A stretch of DNA of 64,000 nt from Novosphingobium arvoryzae (GCF_014652615.1 NZ_BMZD01000005.1:1-64000); one strand, 5' to 3'; shown: positions 20,226 to 30,318, counted from the first letter of the stretch. Made by a program: numbers and translations. Notes: generated by a model from the sequence alone, not told the origin.

Positions 20226-21443
20226 TCAGGCCGGTTCCTCCCGCGCGGGCAGGCGCACCGGCAGGATCAGCAGGGCACCGACCAGCAGCGCCACGGCGCC
20301 GAACGCCTGCCAGATCGCATAGCTGCCGGTCGCATCGTGGAGCAGACCGACGCCGATGATTCCCGCCGCGTTGCCGATCCACCCGATCCCGACCAGCGCG
20401 CCATAGACCGTGCCATACTTCGCCACTTCGAACCGGCGACTGACGAAGTAGGCGAAGATGTCCAGTTCCGCCCCCTGCTGCAGCCCGATCATTGCCGCCG
20501 CGAACAGTGCGGCAGGGGCAAGGCCGGTGGTCAGAAGCAGGACGATGAAGCCCATCCCCGGCACCAGCGTCAGCAGGAACGCGACCCGGCGCGGCTCGAA
20601 CCGGTCAAGCAGCCAGCCGCCGCCGAGCCGTCCGGCGAACTGCCCGGCGGCATAGACCGACAGCGCCAGCGCGGCGGTGGCGGCGCTGATCCCTTCTTCC
20701 TGGATCATCGGCGACATCTGGCTGACCGCCCCGGCGGTGGCCGTCGACATCGCGACGTTGGACAGGGTCATGAACCAGAAGTCCGGCACTTTCATGAAGC
20801 CATAGTCGGGCGGCGGGGACTTGGCCCCCACGCCGCTGCCGGCGCGTCCGGCATTGCGCGGCAGCAGCAGCGCGACCGAGGGGATGCCGATGCAGACCGA
20901 GATCGCCGCCAGCGCGATAAACCCGCCGCGCCAGCTATAGGCGTCCAGCACTTCCTGCAGGATCGGCGGCATGAAGATCGTGGTGACGGAGGCCCCCACC
21001 GCGACCAGCCCCAAGGCCTTGCCCCGGTGAACGCGAAAGTGCGCGCTGATCGGGCGGGTGATGGCGACGGCGGTGCTGCCGACGCTGAAGAACCCAGTCA
21101 GCGCGATGGAAATCGCCATGTGCCAGATCGTGCTGCCCAGCAGCGCGGTCGTGACCTGGATGGTCGCGACGATCAGCGTGCAGGCGAAATAGACCGGGCG
21201 AAAGCCGTAGATGTCGGTCATCCGCCCGATCACCGGCGATCCCAGCGCGGCGGTGATGATCAGCGCCTGGACGATCCCCAGCTGCCCGCGCGTGACGTTC
21301 AGTTCCGCCGCCAGCGGCAGCAGGAACAGGCTGAACGTGAAGAACAGCAGCGCCACCCCGGTGGCCGAGGCGAGGGCGCAGCCCAGCACGATGCGCCAGC
21401 CTTCGCGCCATTCGCCCGTCGCGGCGGGGAGCCATCGCGCCAT
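20226..21443 (-). CDS. MFS transporter
   Basis: 405-aa major facilitator with about 12 membrane segments. The loop 2-3 motif reads [11 protein letters not shown] and the second-half equivalent [16 protein letters not shown]. The sequence resembles oxalate/formate-antiporter-like or monocarboxylate MFS proteins. It follows the epoxide-hydrolase-like gene by 15 bp and likely carries the substrate or product of that operon across the inner membrane. Substrate unknown. Confidence 0.85.
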   Translation of the reverse strand: MARWLPAATGEWREGWRIVLGCALASATGVALLFFTFSLFLLPLAAELNVTRGQLGIVQALIITAALGSPVIGRMTDIYGFRPVYFACTLIVATIQVTTALLGSTIWHMAISIALTGFFSVGSTAVAITRPISAHFRVHRGKALGLVAVGASVTTIFMPPILQEVLDAYSWRGGFIALAAISVCIGIPSVALLLPRNAGRAGSGVGAKSPPPDYGFMKVPDFWFMTLSNVAMSTATAGAVSQMSPMIQEEGISAATAALALSVYAAGQFAGRLGGGWLLDRFEPRRVAFLLTLVPGMGFIVLLLTTGLAPAALFAAAMIGLQQGAELDIFAYFVSRRFEVAKYGTVYGALVGIGWIGNAAGIIGVGLLHDATGSYAIWQAFGAVALLVGALLILPVRLPAREEPA

Positions 21444-21458
21444 GCCCCAGACTGCCCT

Positions 21459-21830
21459 TCAGCCCGCCAGCGCGCGGGTGTAGGTGCCCATGTCGAAGTA
21501 ATCGCGCCACACCGCGATCTTGCCTTCGCGCAACTCGAACACGCCGCAGCACGGCAGGTCCACCGGTTTGCCGTTCGCCACGGTGCGGTCAACCCGCTCG
21601 GCAATCACCACATCCCCGGCGGAGAGCAGGTTCAGCACTTCCCAATCGGTACTGCTCCACCCGCCCGCGAACGCGCCGATGAACTGGCGCAGGGCCGCGT
21701 GGCCCTGCACCGGCTCGATCGGCATGTTGTGATAGATGCCGTCCTCGGTGAAGAAGCCGACGAGCTCCTCCACGTCGAGGCGCGACCATGCGGCGATGAA
21801 ATCCCGCACCACGGTGGCGTTGTCCGCCAT
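21459..21830 (-). CDS. limonene-1,2-epoxide hydrolase family protein
   Basis: 123-aa SnoaL-like fold protein of the LEH family, which open epoxides by direct water attack using an Asp-Arg-Asp triad. The expected residues are visible as R79 and D81 (ERVDR) and the WRDYFD motif (D110/D113). Two base pairs separate it from the preceding reductase gene, so it is in the same operon as acyl-CoA dehydrogenase, the reductase and MFS. This context suggests a terpenoid, steroid or unusual fatty acid substrate. Confidence 0.75.
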   Translation of the reverse strand: MADNATVVRDFIAAWSRLDVEELVGFFTEDGIYHNMPIEPVQGHAALRQFIGAFAGGWSSTDWEVLNLLSAGDVVIAERVDRTVANGKPVDLPCCGVFELREGKIAVWRDYFDMGTYTRALAG

Positions 21831-21832
21831 GG

Positions 21833-23005
21833 TCAGCCTTCCGCCGCGAACGTGATCTCGGCGTGGTCGCGCAGGCGCTGGACCAGTGCCTCGCCCAGCA
21901 GCGCGCCGGGGGTGGCAATCGCGCCCTCGGCCGTGCAGCTCAGCAGCGCGATCCCGGTTTCGGCGATCATCCGGCTGGTCGAGCCATAGCCCGGATCGTA
22001 GCGGCCCTTCACGCCATAGCGGATCGTGCGGCCATCGGGGTATTCGCCCACGAACAGCACATCGTAGTGGCCGTTGTCGCGCTCTTCCTTGGTCGGGCCT
22101 TCGCCGGGCTTGGGATCGTCGGGGTTGCCGATCATCGGCGTGGCGGCGACATGCTTGGCAATCGCCTCGCCCTGCTCGCCGGGGCCGGTCATCAGCATCT
22201 CGTCATAGACGAAGTCCGCGCCATAGGGATGGCCGAGCAGGAAGTTGGTGCGGTGGACGTTCTTGGTGTTGATCACCGCCATGATGAACGGTGCGCACCA
22301 GCTGCCCACGGCTTCGTCGAATTCCGGCGCATCGCCCTTGGGCTGGGGCGGACCTTCGAAGCCGGGGGTCAGGCCGAACGGGCTGACCATGTAGGGGACA
22401 AGGCTGGGGTCCTTGCCCAGCGCGGCCAGCGTTGCGGTCAGGCTGGCGGCGGTGCCGCCGGAGAAGCCGCCCTGCATCGCCCGCACCCGGCCCTTCACGC
22501 GCGGGACCGGGGTGCCGAACCGGGCCTTGGCTTCCTGCTGCAACATGAACACGCCGAGATCGAACGGGATCGAATCGAACCCGGACGAGAACGCGATGCG
22601 CGCGCCCGACGCCTTGGCGGCGGCGTGATACTTGTCCGCCATCTGGCGCATCCATACCGGCTCACCGCAGAGGTCGGCATAGTCGGTGCCGGCCGCGACG
22701 CAGGCGGCCAGCAGCGGTTCGCCGTAAAGCTGGTAGGGGCCGACGGTGGTGACGACCACGCGGGTCTGCTCCACCAGCGCCTTCATGCTGGCCGGGTCAT
22801 CCGAATTGGCGACGATCAGCGGAGTATCGGCGGGCGCGCCGATCAGGTCGCGCACTTCGGCCAGCTTGGCCGCGCTGCGTCCGGCCATCGCCCATTTCGG
22901 GCCTTTCCCCTGATAGTGGTGGGCCAGATACTCGGCCACCAGGCGCCCGGTATAGCCGGTTGCGCCATAGACCACGATATCGAACGGACGGTCCGTCTTG
23001 TTCAT
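21833..23005 (-). CDS. saccharopine-dehydrogenase-like NADP-binding protein (trans-acting enoyl reductase type)
   Basis: 390-aa protein with an N-terminal Rossmann fold (FDIVVYGATGYTGRLVAEYLAHHY). It belongs to the group annotated as saccharopine dehydrogenase NADP-binding domain or trans-acting enoyl reductase, known from mycobacterial lipid synthesis. The frame is open to 23239, but the ATG at 23005 with GGAGAG seven bases upstream and the family-like start MNKTDRPFD is chosen. It sits between acyl-CoA dehydrogenase and the LEH gene. Its reaction is inferred to be reduction of a lipid intermediate. Confidence 0.8.
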   Translation of the reverse strand: MNKTDRPFDIVVYGATGYTGRLVAEYLAHHYQGKGPKWAMAGRSAAKLAEVRDLIGAPADTPLIVANSDDPASMKALVEQTRVVVTTVGPYQLYGEPLLAACVAAGTDYADLCGEPVWMRQMADKYHAAAKASGARIAFSSGFDSIPFDLGVFMLQQEAKARFGTPVPRVKGRVRAMQGGFSGGTAASLTATLAALGKDPSLVPYMVSPFGLTPGFEGPPQPKGDAPEFDEAVGSWCAPFIMAVINTKNVHRTNFLLGHPYGADFVYDEMLMTGPGEQGEAIAKHVAATPMIGNPDDPKPGEGPTKEERDNGHYDVLFVGEYPDGRTIRYGVKGRYDPGYGSTSRMIAETGIALLSCTAEGAIATPGALLGEALVQRLRDHAEITFAAEG

Positions 23006-23126
23006 TGAAAAGCTCTCCATTGTCCCGAATCTGCCGGTCCGGGTTGGCGGCAGAACGCCACAGTTCGGTGGCAATGTCGAACTGAATTGCGCTGACGCTA
23101 CGGCAGCCTTTGGTCCGGGGAGGCGC

Positions 23127-24299
23127 TCAGAACTTGTATTGCCGGCTGGCGAGGTCGAACATGATTTCCTCGCTGCCTCCGCCAATCGCCATGACGCGCA
23201 CTTCGCGGTAGATCCGCTCGATCCGGCTGCCCCGGACAAAGCTGGCCCCGCCCAGGATCTGGCAGGCTTCGCGCGCGCAGAATTCCATCGTCTGGGTTGC
23301 CTGCACTTTCAGCAGCGCGAAATCGCCGGGGAAGGCCTTGTCGTTCAGCACGCTCCACGCGCACTGGTCGATCCAGGCCTGCGTTGCGCTGATCCGGCGG
23401 ACCATGTCGGCCAGCTTGTGGCGGATCACCTGGTTGCGGATCAGCGGCTGGCCGAAGGTTTCCCGTTGGCGCGCCCAGTCCAGCGCATCCTCGAAACAGA
23501 TCCGGGCAAAGGCGTTGGCCTGCTGGCTCATCCCCAGCCGTTCGCCGTTGAAATTGCGCATGATACCGGCGAACCCGCCGTTTTCGGGGCCGATCAGGTT
23601 TTCGGCCGGAACTTCGACATCGTCGAAATGGATCGTCGCGGTATCGCTGGAATGCCAGCCCATCTTGGCCAGCGCGGTGCGCGATACGCCGGGGCGGTCG
23701 GTTTCCACCAGCAGCAAGGATATGCCGCCGATGCCGGGGCCGCCGGTGCGCACGGCCAGCGTGATGTAATCGGCGCGCACGCCCGAAGTAATCAGCGTTT
23801 TTGCGCCATTGACGATGTAGGCCGCGCCCTTGCGCTCCGCGCGGGTCTTCAGGTTGGCGACGTCCGATCCGCCGCCCGGTTCGGTGATGCCCAGCGCGAT
23901 GATCTTATCGCCCGCCAGCACATCCGGCGCGATTCGGCGTTGCAGTTCCGCGCTGCCCATCGCCAGGATCGGCGGCAGCCCGATGCCGTGGGTCATCAGC
24001 GAGGCGCAGATGCCGCCCGCGCCGGGACGGGCCAGCTCCTCGGTCTGGACCAGGCTGTGAAACAGATCGAACGCACTGCCGGTGCCGCCGAATTCCTCCG
24101 GATAGTTCAGTCCCAGCACGCCAGCTGCGGCGGCCTTCCTGTGCAGGTCGCGCGGCAATTGCCCGGCGGCTTCCCATTCATCGACATGTGGGGTGATTTC
24201 CCGCGCGACGAAAGCGCGGACGGTGTCGCACACCGCTTCGTGGCTGTCGTCGTAATAGGGGGATCGGGCGCGCCACTGGTCGAACATCGGGGCGGTCAT
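23127..24299 (-). CDS. acyl-CoA dehydrogenase
   Basis: 390-aa flavoprotein that introduces an alpha-beta double bond in an acyl-CoA. The helical N-terminus, the FAD-binding ALGITEPGGGSDVANLKTRAER motif, and the C-terminal QILGGASFVRGSRIERIYREVRVMAIGGGSEEIM signature are clear. Separated from dcd by 15 bp and followed by the reductase 121 bp downstream. Substrate class cannot be read, but the operon suggests a branched or cyclic acyl group. Confidence 0.92.
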   Translation of the reverse strand: MTAPMFDQWRARSPYYDDSHEAVCDTVRAFVAREITPHVDEWEAAGQLPRDLHRKAAAAGVLGLNYPEEFGGTGSAFDLFHSLVQTEELARPGAGGICASLMTHGIGLPPILAMGSAELQRRIAPDVLAGDKIIALGITEPGGGSDVANLKTRAERKGAAYIVNGAKTLITSGVRADYITLAVRTGGPGIGGISLLLVETDRPGVSRTALAKMGWHSSDTATIHFDDVEVPAENLIGPENGGFAGIMRNFNGERLGMSQQANAFARICFEDALDWARQRETFGQPLIRNQVIRHKLADMVRRISATQAWIDQCAWSVLNDKAFPGDFALLKVQATQTMEFCAREACQILGGASFVRGSRIERIYREVRVMAIGGGSEEIMFDLASRQYKF

Positions 24300-24314
24300 T
24301 GGCGCTGCTCCTGC

Positions 24315-24869
24315 TTACAGGCGGGGAAGGGTAACCCCGCGCTGGCCCATGTACTTGCCCGATCGGTCGCCATAGCTGACCTCGCACGGTTCGTTCCCTT
24401 GCAGGAACAGGAACTGGCAGGCCCCTTCGTTGGCGTAGATCTTCGCGGGCAGCGGGGTGGTGTTGGAAAATTCCAGCGTCACGTGGCCTTCCCATTCCGG
24501 CTCCAGCGGGGTGACGTTCACGATGATCCCGCAGCGGGCATACGTGCTCTTGCCCAGGCAGATCACCAGCACGTCGCGCGGGATGCGGAAATATTCGACC
24601 GTGCGGGCCAGCGCAAAGCTGTTGGGCGGGATGATGCAGCAGTCCGTCTTCATGTCGACGAAGCTGTTGTCGGAAAAGTTCTTGGGATCGACCACCGCCG
24701 AATGGACGTTGGTGAACACCTTGAACTCATCCGCGACGCGCGCGTCATAGCCATAGGATGACAGGCCATAACTGATGCAGCCGTCGCGCTGCTGCCGTTC
24801 CACGAACGGTTCGATCATGCCCGAATGCCGGGCTTCATTGCGGATCCAGCGGTCACTGAGAATCGTCAT
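24315..24869 (-). CDS. dcd: dCTP deaminase
   Basis: 184-aa Dcd converts dCTP to dUTP for thymidylate synthesis. The family motifs [54 protein letters not shown] (with the catalytic Glu) and the Gln of CQFLFLQG are all present. Typical length. It lies 15 bp upstream of the acyl-CoA dehydrogenase, so the operon starts here or dcd is read through. Confidence 0.96.
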   Translation of the reverse strand: MTILSDRWIRNEARHSGMIEPFVERQQRDGCISYGLSSYGYDARVADEFKVFTNVHSAVVDPKNFSDNSFVDMKTDCCIIPPNSFALARTVEYFRIPRDVLVICLGKSTYARCGIIVNVTPLEPEWEGHVTLEFSNTTPLPAKIYANEGACQFLFLQGNEPCEVSYGDRSGKYMGQRGVTLPRL

Positions 24870-24925
24870 GGCCGTGTGATTACCGATGCAGCGCGCCCCG
24901 GCAAGCGCCCTGATCGCCTTTTCCC

Positions 24926-25924
24926 CTACACCCCGTGATAATCCCGGTACCAGCGCACGAACTCTGGCACGCCATCTTCGATGGCGGTCGTCGGGGCATA
25001 GCCCAGGTCCGCTTGAATCGCGCTGATATCGGCATAGGTCTTGTGGACGTCGCCGGGCTGCATCGGCAGGAATTCGATCTCGGCCTTCTGGCCGCAGGCT
25101 TCTTCCAGCAGGCCGACGACTTTCATCAGGTGTTCGCTGCGGCTGTTGCCGATGTTGTAGAGCCGGTGCGGCTTGACGCTGCCGCCGGCCTTTTCCAGCC
25201 CGTCGTCGGGCGGCGGATTATCGAGGCAGGCGACGACCCCGGCGATGATGTCGTCGATATAAGTGAAGTCGCGGTACATGTCGCCGTGGTTGAACACCGG
25301 GATCGGCTGGCCGGTCAGGATGCGGTTGGTGAAGTTCCACAGCATCATGTCGGGCCGCCCCCACGGGCCATAGACAGTGAAGAACCGCAGCCCGGTTTGC
25401 GGCAGGCGGAACAGGTGGGCGTAGGTTTCGCTCATCAGCTCGTCCGCGCGCTTGGTGGCGGCATAGAGCGAAACGGGGTGATCCACCCGGTCCTCCACCG
25501 CGAAGGGCAGCTTGGTGTTGCCGCCATAGACCGAGGACGAGCTGGCATAGACCAGGTGTTCCACTGCGCGGTGGCGCGCCAGCTCCATCAGGTTGAGGTG
25601 CCCGGCCAGGTTCGATTGCACATAGGCATGCGGGTTTTCGATCGAATAGCGCACCCCGGCCTGCGCCCCCAGATGCACGATCCGGTCAATCCGCGCGCCC
25701 TCAGTCGCGGCGTTCAGCGCCGCCATGTCGGAAAAGTCGAGGTTGTGGAACGCAAAGCGGTTGCCTCCGGCCGCGGCAAGCGCGGCCAGCCGGTCCTGCT
25801 TCAGGCTGACCTGATAGTAATCGTTGAGGTTATCGACCCCGATCACGATGTCGCCGCGCGCCAGCAAATGCCGGGCAAGGTGAAAGCCGATGAAGCCGGC
25901 AACGCCGGTAACCAAAATGTGCAT
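24926..25924 (-). CDS. NAD-dependent epimerase, UDP-glucuronate 4-epimerase type
   Basis: 332-aa extended short-chain dehydrogenase. The N-terminal [22 protein letters not shown]-binding loop, the [11 protein letters not shown] active-site Tyr-Lys and the [13 protein letters not shown] segment are typical of UDP-glucuronate 4-epimerases (LpsL/CapI), which make UDP-galacturonate. It is divergent from wecB-wecC, with 90 bp between, so the three likely feed one surface polysaccharide. No glycosyltransferases are in the window. Confidence 0.88.
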   Translation of the reverse strand: MHILVTGVAGFIGFHLARHLLARGDIVIGVDNLNDYYQVSLKQDRLAALAAAGGNRFAFHNLDFSDMAALNAATEGARIDRIVHLGAQAGVRYSIENPHAYVQSNLAGHLNLMELARHRAVEHLVYASSSSVYGGNTKLPFAVEDRVDHPVSLYAATKRADELMSETYAHLFRLPQTGLRFFTVYGPWGRPDMMLWNFTNRILTGQPIPVFNHGDMYRDFTYIDDIIAGVVACLDNPPPDDGLEKAGGSVKPHRLYNIGNSRSEHLMKVVGLLEEACGQKAEIEFLPMQPGDVHKTYADISAIQADLGYAPTTAIEDGVPEFVRWYRDYHGV

Positions 25925-26014
25925 TACTTTTCGCTTTACCTTGTGCTGTTTGGGCTACCGCATAGCGTGCGGGCGTTATGCATCGATTAACCAACCCGGC
26001 CTAGATCGGATTAC

Positions 26015-27154
26015 ATGACCAGACAGCACAAGATCCTTGTCGTATTCGGGACCCGGCCGGAAGCCATCAAGCTGTTTCCGGTGATCGCCGCGTTGCGGGC
26101 CGACCCACGCTTTCACCCGGTGGTCTGCGTTTCGGCGCAGCACCGCGGGATGCTGGATCAGGTGCTGGAAATTGCGGGGATCGTGCCCGATTACGATCTG
26201 GACCTGATGAAGCCCGATCAGACGCTCGACGGACTGACCTCGGCGTTGCTGAACGAGGTGGGCCGGGTGATGGACACCGAGCACCCCGACCGGGTGATGG
26301 TGCAGGGCGATACCGCCACCGCGATGGTGGGGGCGCTGGCGGCCTATTATCGCAAGATCCCGGTCGACCATGTGGAGGCCGGGCTTCGCTCTGGCGATAT
26401 CTATCAGCCCTGGCCGGAGGAGGTGAATCGCAAGATCATCGGCGCCATGGCCAGCCTGCATTTCGCCCCGACCCAGACCGCGGCCGAAGCGCTGATGCGC
26501 GAGAATGTCGATCCGGGCCGCGTTCACGTCACCGGCAACACGGTGATCGACGCGCTGCACTGGGTCACCGCGCGCATCGCGGAGAATCCCGCGCTGGTCA
26601 GCGGCCTGGCCGACCTGGAAGCACGCTTTGCCAACAAGCGGATCATCGGGGTCACATCCCACCGCCGCGAGAATTTCGGCGACGGCCTGGAACACATTGC
26701 CGAGGCCGTGCGCCAGATCGCCGCGCGTGAGGATGTGGCTGTGATCTTTCCCGTCCACCCCAACCCCAACGTGCGCAAGGTCATGAACAAGGCGCTGGCC
26801 GGGCTCGACAACGTCGCGCTGATCGAGCCGCTGGACTACCCGCACTTTTCGCGCCTGCTGGCGATCTGCGACATCATGCTGACCGATAGCGGCGGCGTGC
26901 AGGAAGAAGCCCCCGCGCTGGGCAAGCCGGTGCTGGTGATGCGCGAGACGACCGAGCGCCCCGAAGGGGTGGAGGCCGGGACCGCCAAACTGGTCGGAAC
27001 CGAAACCGCTCGTATCGTTACCGAAATTTTCACCTTGCTGGATGATAAGGCCGCCTACGAAGCCATGGCGCAGGCCCATAACCCGTTCGGGGATGGGCAT
27101 TCCGCGCGCCGTATCGTGGAGCTGCTCGCGCATGAAATCGGATCTGAAGCCTGA
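26015..27154 (+). CDS. wecB: UDP-N-acetylglucosamine 2-epimerase (non-hydrolysing)
   Basis: 379-aa enzyme that interconverts UDP-GlcNAc and UDP-ManNAc. Family motifs GTRPEAIKLFPV, VMVQGDTAT, VEAGLRSGD, PEEVNRK, TSHRRENFG and LTDSGGVQEEAPALGKP are all in place. Its end overlaps the start of wecC by 23 bp, so the two are translationally coupled and together supply UDP-ManNAcA for surface polysaccharide. Confidence 0.95.
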   Translation: MTRQHKILVVFGTRPEAIKLFPVIAALRADPRFHPVVCVSAQHRGMLDQVLEIAGIVPDYDLDLMKPDQTLDGLTSALLNEVGRVMDTEHPDRVMVQGDTATAMVGALAAYYRKIPVDHVEAGLRSGDIYQPWPEEVNRKIIGAMASLHFAPTQTAAEALMRENVDPGRVHVTGNTVIDALHWVTARIAENPALVSGLADLEARFANKRIIGVTSHRRENFGDGLEHIAEAVRQIAAREDVAVIFPVHPNPNVRKVMNKALAGLDNVALIEPLDYPHFSRLLAICDIMLTDSGGVQEEAPALGKPVLVMRETTERPEGVEAGTAKLVGTETARIVTEIFTLLDDKAAYEAMAQAHNPFGDGHSARRIVELLAHEIGSEA

Positions 27155-28436
27155 CGTCTGTGTTGTAGGCCTGGGCTATATCGGCCTGCCCACCGCCGCC
27201 ATTGTCGCCCGCGCCGGGTGCAAGGTGCGCGGGATCGACGTGTCGCGGCACGTCGTCGACACGATCAACCGGGGCGAGATCCATATCGAGGAAGTCGACC
27301 TCGACGGGCTGGTGCAGGGTGTGGTCGCGCGCGGGCTGCTCTCCGCCTCGACCGAGATCGCGCCCGCCGATGTGTTCATCATCGCCGTGCCGACCCCGTT
27401 CGACGCCAACCATGCGCCCGACATTTCCTATGTCCTCGCCGCGGGTGAGGCCGTCGCCAGTGTGCTGAAGGCCGGGGATACGGTGATCCTTGAATCGACG
27501 TCGCCGGTCGGCACGACCGAACAGCTGCGCGACCTGATCGCCGCCCGCCGCCCGGACCTGAAATGCCCCGGTCTGACGGCGGAAACGCCCGATGTCTCGA
27601 TTGCCTATTGCCCGGAGCGCGTGCTGCCGGGGAAGATCCTGGAAGAGCTGACCAACAACGATCGCTCGATCGGCGGGATCACGCCGCGCTGCGCGCGCAA
27701 GGCGCTGGCGTTCTACAAGCGCTTCGTGCGCGGCACCTGCGTCACCACCGATGCCCGCAGCGCGGAAATGACCAAGCTGGTCGAAAACGCCTATCGCGAC
27801 GTCAACATTGCCTTTGCCAACGAGCTGTCGATGGTGGCGGACACGATGGGGCTGGACGTGTGGGAAGTGATCCGGCTGGCCAACCGCCATCCGCGCGTCA
27901 ACATCTTGACGCCGGGGCCGGGCGTGGGCGGGCACTGCATCGCGGTAGACCCGTGGTTCATCGTCCACGGCGCGCCGGAGCAAACCCCGCTGATCCGCAC
28001 CGCGCGCGGCGTTAACGATGGCAAGATCCACCACGTGATCGCGCAGGCCGAAGCCCTGATCGCGGCCCATCCGCAAGCCCGCGTCGCCTGCCTGGGGCTG
28101 GCGTTCAAGGCCAATATCGACGATTTCCGCGAAAGCCCGGCGCGGCTGGTCGCGGTCACGCTGGCGCGCAAGTTCGGGGACCGGATCGCCGTGGTCGAAC
28201 CTTATGCTGCCGAACTGCCCAAAGAGTTTGACGGCACCGCCGCCAGCCTGATCGATATCGACACCGCGCTGGAAACGTCGGACATCCTGATCGTGCTTGT
28301 GGATCATGACGCGTTCAAGGCCGTTCCGCTGGCCGAACGCGCGCACAAGCTGGTCTATGACACGCGCGGTATCTGGCTGGACCAGCCGCGCGCCAGTGCA
28401 GAGGTCAGTGCGGAGCCGCTCAAGCTGGTCGGCTGA
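27132..28436 (+). CDS. wecC: UDP-N-acetyl-D-mannosamine dehydrogenase
   Basis: 434-aa UDP-sugar dehydrogenase of the WecC type, oxidising UDP-ManNAc to UDP-ManNAcA with NAD. It shows the N-terminal GLGYIGLPTAAIVARAG fold, central LVENAYRDVNIAFANEL helix, active-site Cys in GPGVGGHCIAVDPWF, and the C-terminal LAFKANIDDFRESPA motif. The ATG at 27132 is chosen; the longer frame is out of register with family starts. It overlaps the end of wecB. Confidence 0.94.
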   Translation: MKSDLKPDVCVVGLGYIGLPTAAIVARAGCKVRGIDVSRHVVDTINRGEIHIEEVDLDGLVQGVVARGLLSASTEIAPADVFIIAVPTPFDANHAPDISYVLAAGEAVASVLKAGDTVILESTSPVGTTEQLRDLIAARRPDLKCPGLTAETPDVSIAYCPERVLPGKILEELTNNDRSIGGITPRCARKALAFYKRFVRGTCVTTDARSAEMTKLVENAYRDVNIAFANELSMVADTMGLDVWEVIRLANRHPRVNILTPGPGVGGHCIAVDPWFIVHGAPEQTPLIRTARGVNDGKIHHVIAQAEALIAAHPQARVACLGLAFKANIDDFRESPARLVAVTLARKFGDRIAVVEPYAAELPKEFDGTAASLIDIDTALETSDILIVLVDHDAFKAVPLAERAHKLVYDTRGIWLDQPRASAEVSAEPLKLVG

Positions 28437-28480
28437 CAGGGGGCATTGTCGGCGGCGCGGGGGGCTGTCATGGTTCGGCC

Positions 28481-29140
28481 ATGACGTCCGCCCGCCTGCT
28501 CGCCGCCCTGTGTTCCACCGCCGCGCTTGCGGCCTGCGCCACCACGCCGCCAGCCGCGCCGCATGACGCGTTCTGGCAGGCGCTGTCCAGCCATTGCGGC
28601 AAGGCCTTCGCGGGACGGATGGTGAGCGACGAGGCCCCTGACGCAGAGATGCGCGGGGCGGCGATGGTGATGCACGTGCGCGAATGCTCTGCCGCCCGCA
28701 TCGCGGTGCCGTTTCACGTCCAGCGCCCCGATGGCAGCTGGGATCGCAGCCGGACCTGGCTGATCACGCGCGTCGGCACGCTCGACAATCCGGGGCGCGG
28801 CCTGCGCCTGAAACACGATCACCGCCATGAAGACGGCACGAGCGATGCGCTGACGCTCTATGGCGGGGATACCGCCGTGCCGGGCACCGCCAGCGTGCAG
28901 GAATTCCCGGTCGATGCCGAAAGCGTGGCGCTGTTCCGCGCGCAGGGCCGCACGGTGTCGGTCACCAACGTCTGGCGGGTGGAAGTGACCCCCGCCGGTT
29001 CGGCGCAGCCCCGCTTTGCCTATCAGCTGCTGCGCCAGCTGCCCAATGCGCGCAATTTCCGGGTGGAATTCGACCTCACCCGGCCGATTCCCGCCCCGCC
29101 CGCGCCGTGGGGCACGACTGACGCCTATTGGCCGGGATAG
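28481..29140 (+). CDS. hypothetical lipoprotein
   Basis: 219-aa protein with a lipoprotein signal peptide: MTSARLLAALCSTAALAAC with the lipobox LAAC placing the acylated Cys at 19. The mature part has no recognised domain; it contains a central HDHRHEDGTSDALTLYGG stretch that looks like a beta-barrel or lipocalin-like core. Its stop overlaps the convergent GFA gene by 16 bp. Probably anchored in a membrane facing the periplasm. Confidence 0.7.
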   Translation: MTSARLLAALCSTAALAACATTPPAAPHDAFWQALSSHCGKAFAGRMVSDEAPDAEMRGAAMVMHVRECSAARIAVPFHVQRPDGSWDRSRTWLITRVGTLDNPGRGLRLKHDHRHEDGTSDALTLYGGDTAVPGTASVQEFPVDAESVALFRAQGRTVSVTNVWRVEVTPAGSAQPRFAYQLLRQLPNARNFRVEFDLTRPIPAPPAPWGTTDAYWPG

Positions 29141-29526
29141 CGCTCAAACCGGTGGAGCGCGGTCAGGTCGTCGATCCACGGCAGCCGCTCCGCCACCTGA
29201 ATTTGCGCGCCGGGGACTTCGTCCGCCGCCGTGTCGAGCGTGGCGGACTGGATATCGATGATTCCGGGCAGCATTTCGGCGTTGGTATAGAACAGCCCGG
29301 TGCCGCACCCGGGGCAGAACTGCCGCCGCGCCCCGGTCTTGCCGACATAGGTCGTGGTCTGGCCCCTGGTCACGCGGACCTGGTCTTCGGCAATGGCCAT
29401 CCACGCCACCAGCGGCGCCCCGGCTGACGCGCGGCAATCCGCGCAATGGCATACCGCGTGGTGCTGCGGTTCACCCACGGCCTCATACCGCACCGCGCCG
29501 CACTGGCATCCGCCGGATCGTGTCAT
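29125..29526 (-). CDS. GFA family (glutathione-dependent formaldehyde-activating type) protein
   Basis: 133-aa zinc protein of the GFA family. Zinc-binding cysteines are visible in GGCQCGAVRYEA, CHCADCRASAGAP and FCPGCGTGLFY. The ATG at 29526 is chosen because GGAGG lies 6 bases upstream. Most family members have unknown substrates and should not be assumed to act on formaldehyde. Monocistronic. Confidence 0.85.
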   Translation of the reverse strand: MTRSGGCQCGAVRYEAVGEPQHHAVCHCADCRASAGAPLVAWMAIAEDQVRVTRGQTTTYVGKTGARRQFCPGCGTGLFYTNAEMLPGIIDIQSATLDTAADEVPGAQIQVAERLPWIDDLTALHRFERYPGQ

Positions 29527-29659
29527 GACCATCCTCCCGCTCTCGATTCGCTTTGAAACATAACATGAACATTGGGGCCTTACAAAGCGATTGCCAGCGC
29601 CGCGCTTCCCCGGCACATTCGATTGCGGGCGCGCGGCCTTCGTGAACAGGAATGCCTTG

Positions 29660-29971
29660 ATGGGAGCGATCATCCTCAAATACCGCCTGAAGCCCGGCGT
29701 TACCCAGGCGGACTTCGAACAATGGGTCCGCACCGTGGACCAGCCCGCGATGCGGGGCCTGGCGCGGGTGCAGGCGTTCAACACCTATCGCGTCACCGGA
29801 CTGCTGATGGGCGAGGGCGCGCCATCGGTCGAATACGTGGAAGTGTTCGAGATCGACGATATTGCCGGGTTCACCGGGCAGGACATGGCGGGCGAGGTGG
29901 TCCAGTCGATCATGGGTCAGTTCATGGGCTTTGCCGACGCGCCCGAATTCCTGTTGGCGGAAAGGATCTGA
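29660..29971 (+). CDS. HapK-like (REDY family) small protein
   Basis: 103-aa protein resembling the REDY-like HapK group, a ferredoxin-like dimeric alpha-beta barrel fold named after a prodigiosin biosynthesis protein. The typical run MGAIILKYRLKPGVTQADFEQW, MRGLARVQAFNTYRVTGLL and FMGFADAPEFLLAERI is visible. The ATG at 29660 is chosen over longer frames. The membrane protein gene follows within 5 bp, so it is in an operon with two small membrane proteins. No pigment genes are present; the role is unknown. Confidence 0.7.
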   Translation: MGAIILKYRLKPGVTQADFEQWVRTVDQPAMRGLARVQAFNTYRVTGLLMGEGAPSVEYVEVFEIDDIAGFTGQDMAGEVVQSIMGQFMGFADAPEFLLAERI

Positions 29972-29976
29972 GTGTG

Positions 29977-30318
29977 ATGCTGGCTCTGCGTCTGTTCCTG
30001 ATCATCGGCTGGACCGTGTTGCTGGCCTATACGTCGTTCACGGTGGGGAAAGAGGGGATCAACCTGTTCCCCGCGTTCTTCGGCGCCATGGCGTCGGGCA
30101 GCTGGCAGGGCCAGTTCAACCTCGATTTCATGCTGATGCTGATGCTGTCCGCGCTGTGGACCGGCTGGCGCAACGGCTGGAGCGTTTCGGGCAGCCTGCT
30201 GGCCATCGTGGCGTTCTTCGGCGGAGCCGCGTTCCTGATGGTGTACCTGCTGGTCCTGCTCCACCGCGAACAGGGTGACATGCGGCGGGTCCTGCTGGGG
30301 GTGCGCGCATCGGCGTGA
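29977..30318 (+). CDS. hypothetical three-helix membrane protein
   Basis: 113-aa membrane protein with three hydrophobic segments (about residues 3-20, 48-66 and 71-92) and a basic C-terminal tail (HREQGDMRRVLLG). A GTG at 29974 is an alternative start. The stop overlaps the GTG start of the next gene as GTGA. The family is not recognised; position after the HapK-like gene suggests a shared transcript. Confidence 0.65.
   Translation: MLALRLFLIIGWTVLLAYTSFTVGKEGINLFPAFFGAMASGSWQGQFNLDFMLMLMLSALWTGWRNGWSVSGSLLAIVAFFGGAAFLMVYLLVLLHREQGDMRRVLLGVRASA

Noticed and set aside
20025..21989. 654-codon plus-strand frame across the MFS and LEH genes
   Set aside because: Low-complexity Arg/Gln/Asp sequence opposite clearly coding genes.
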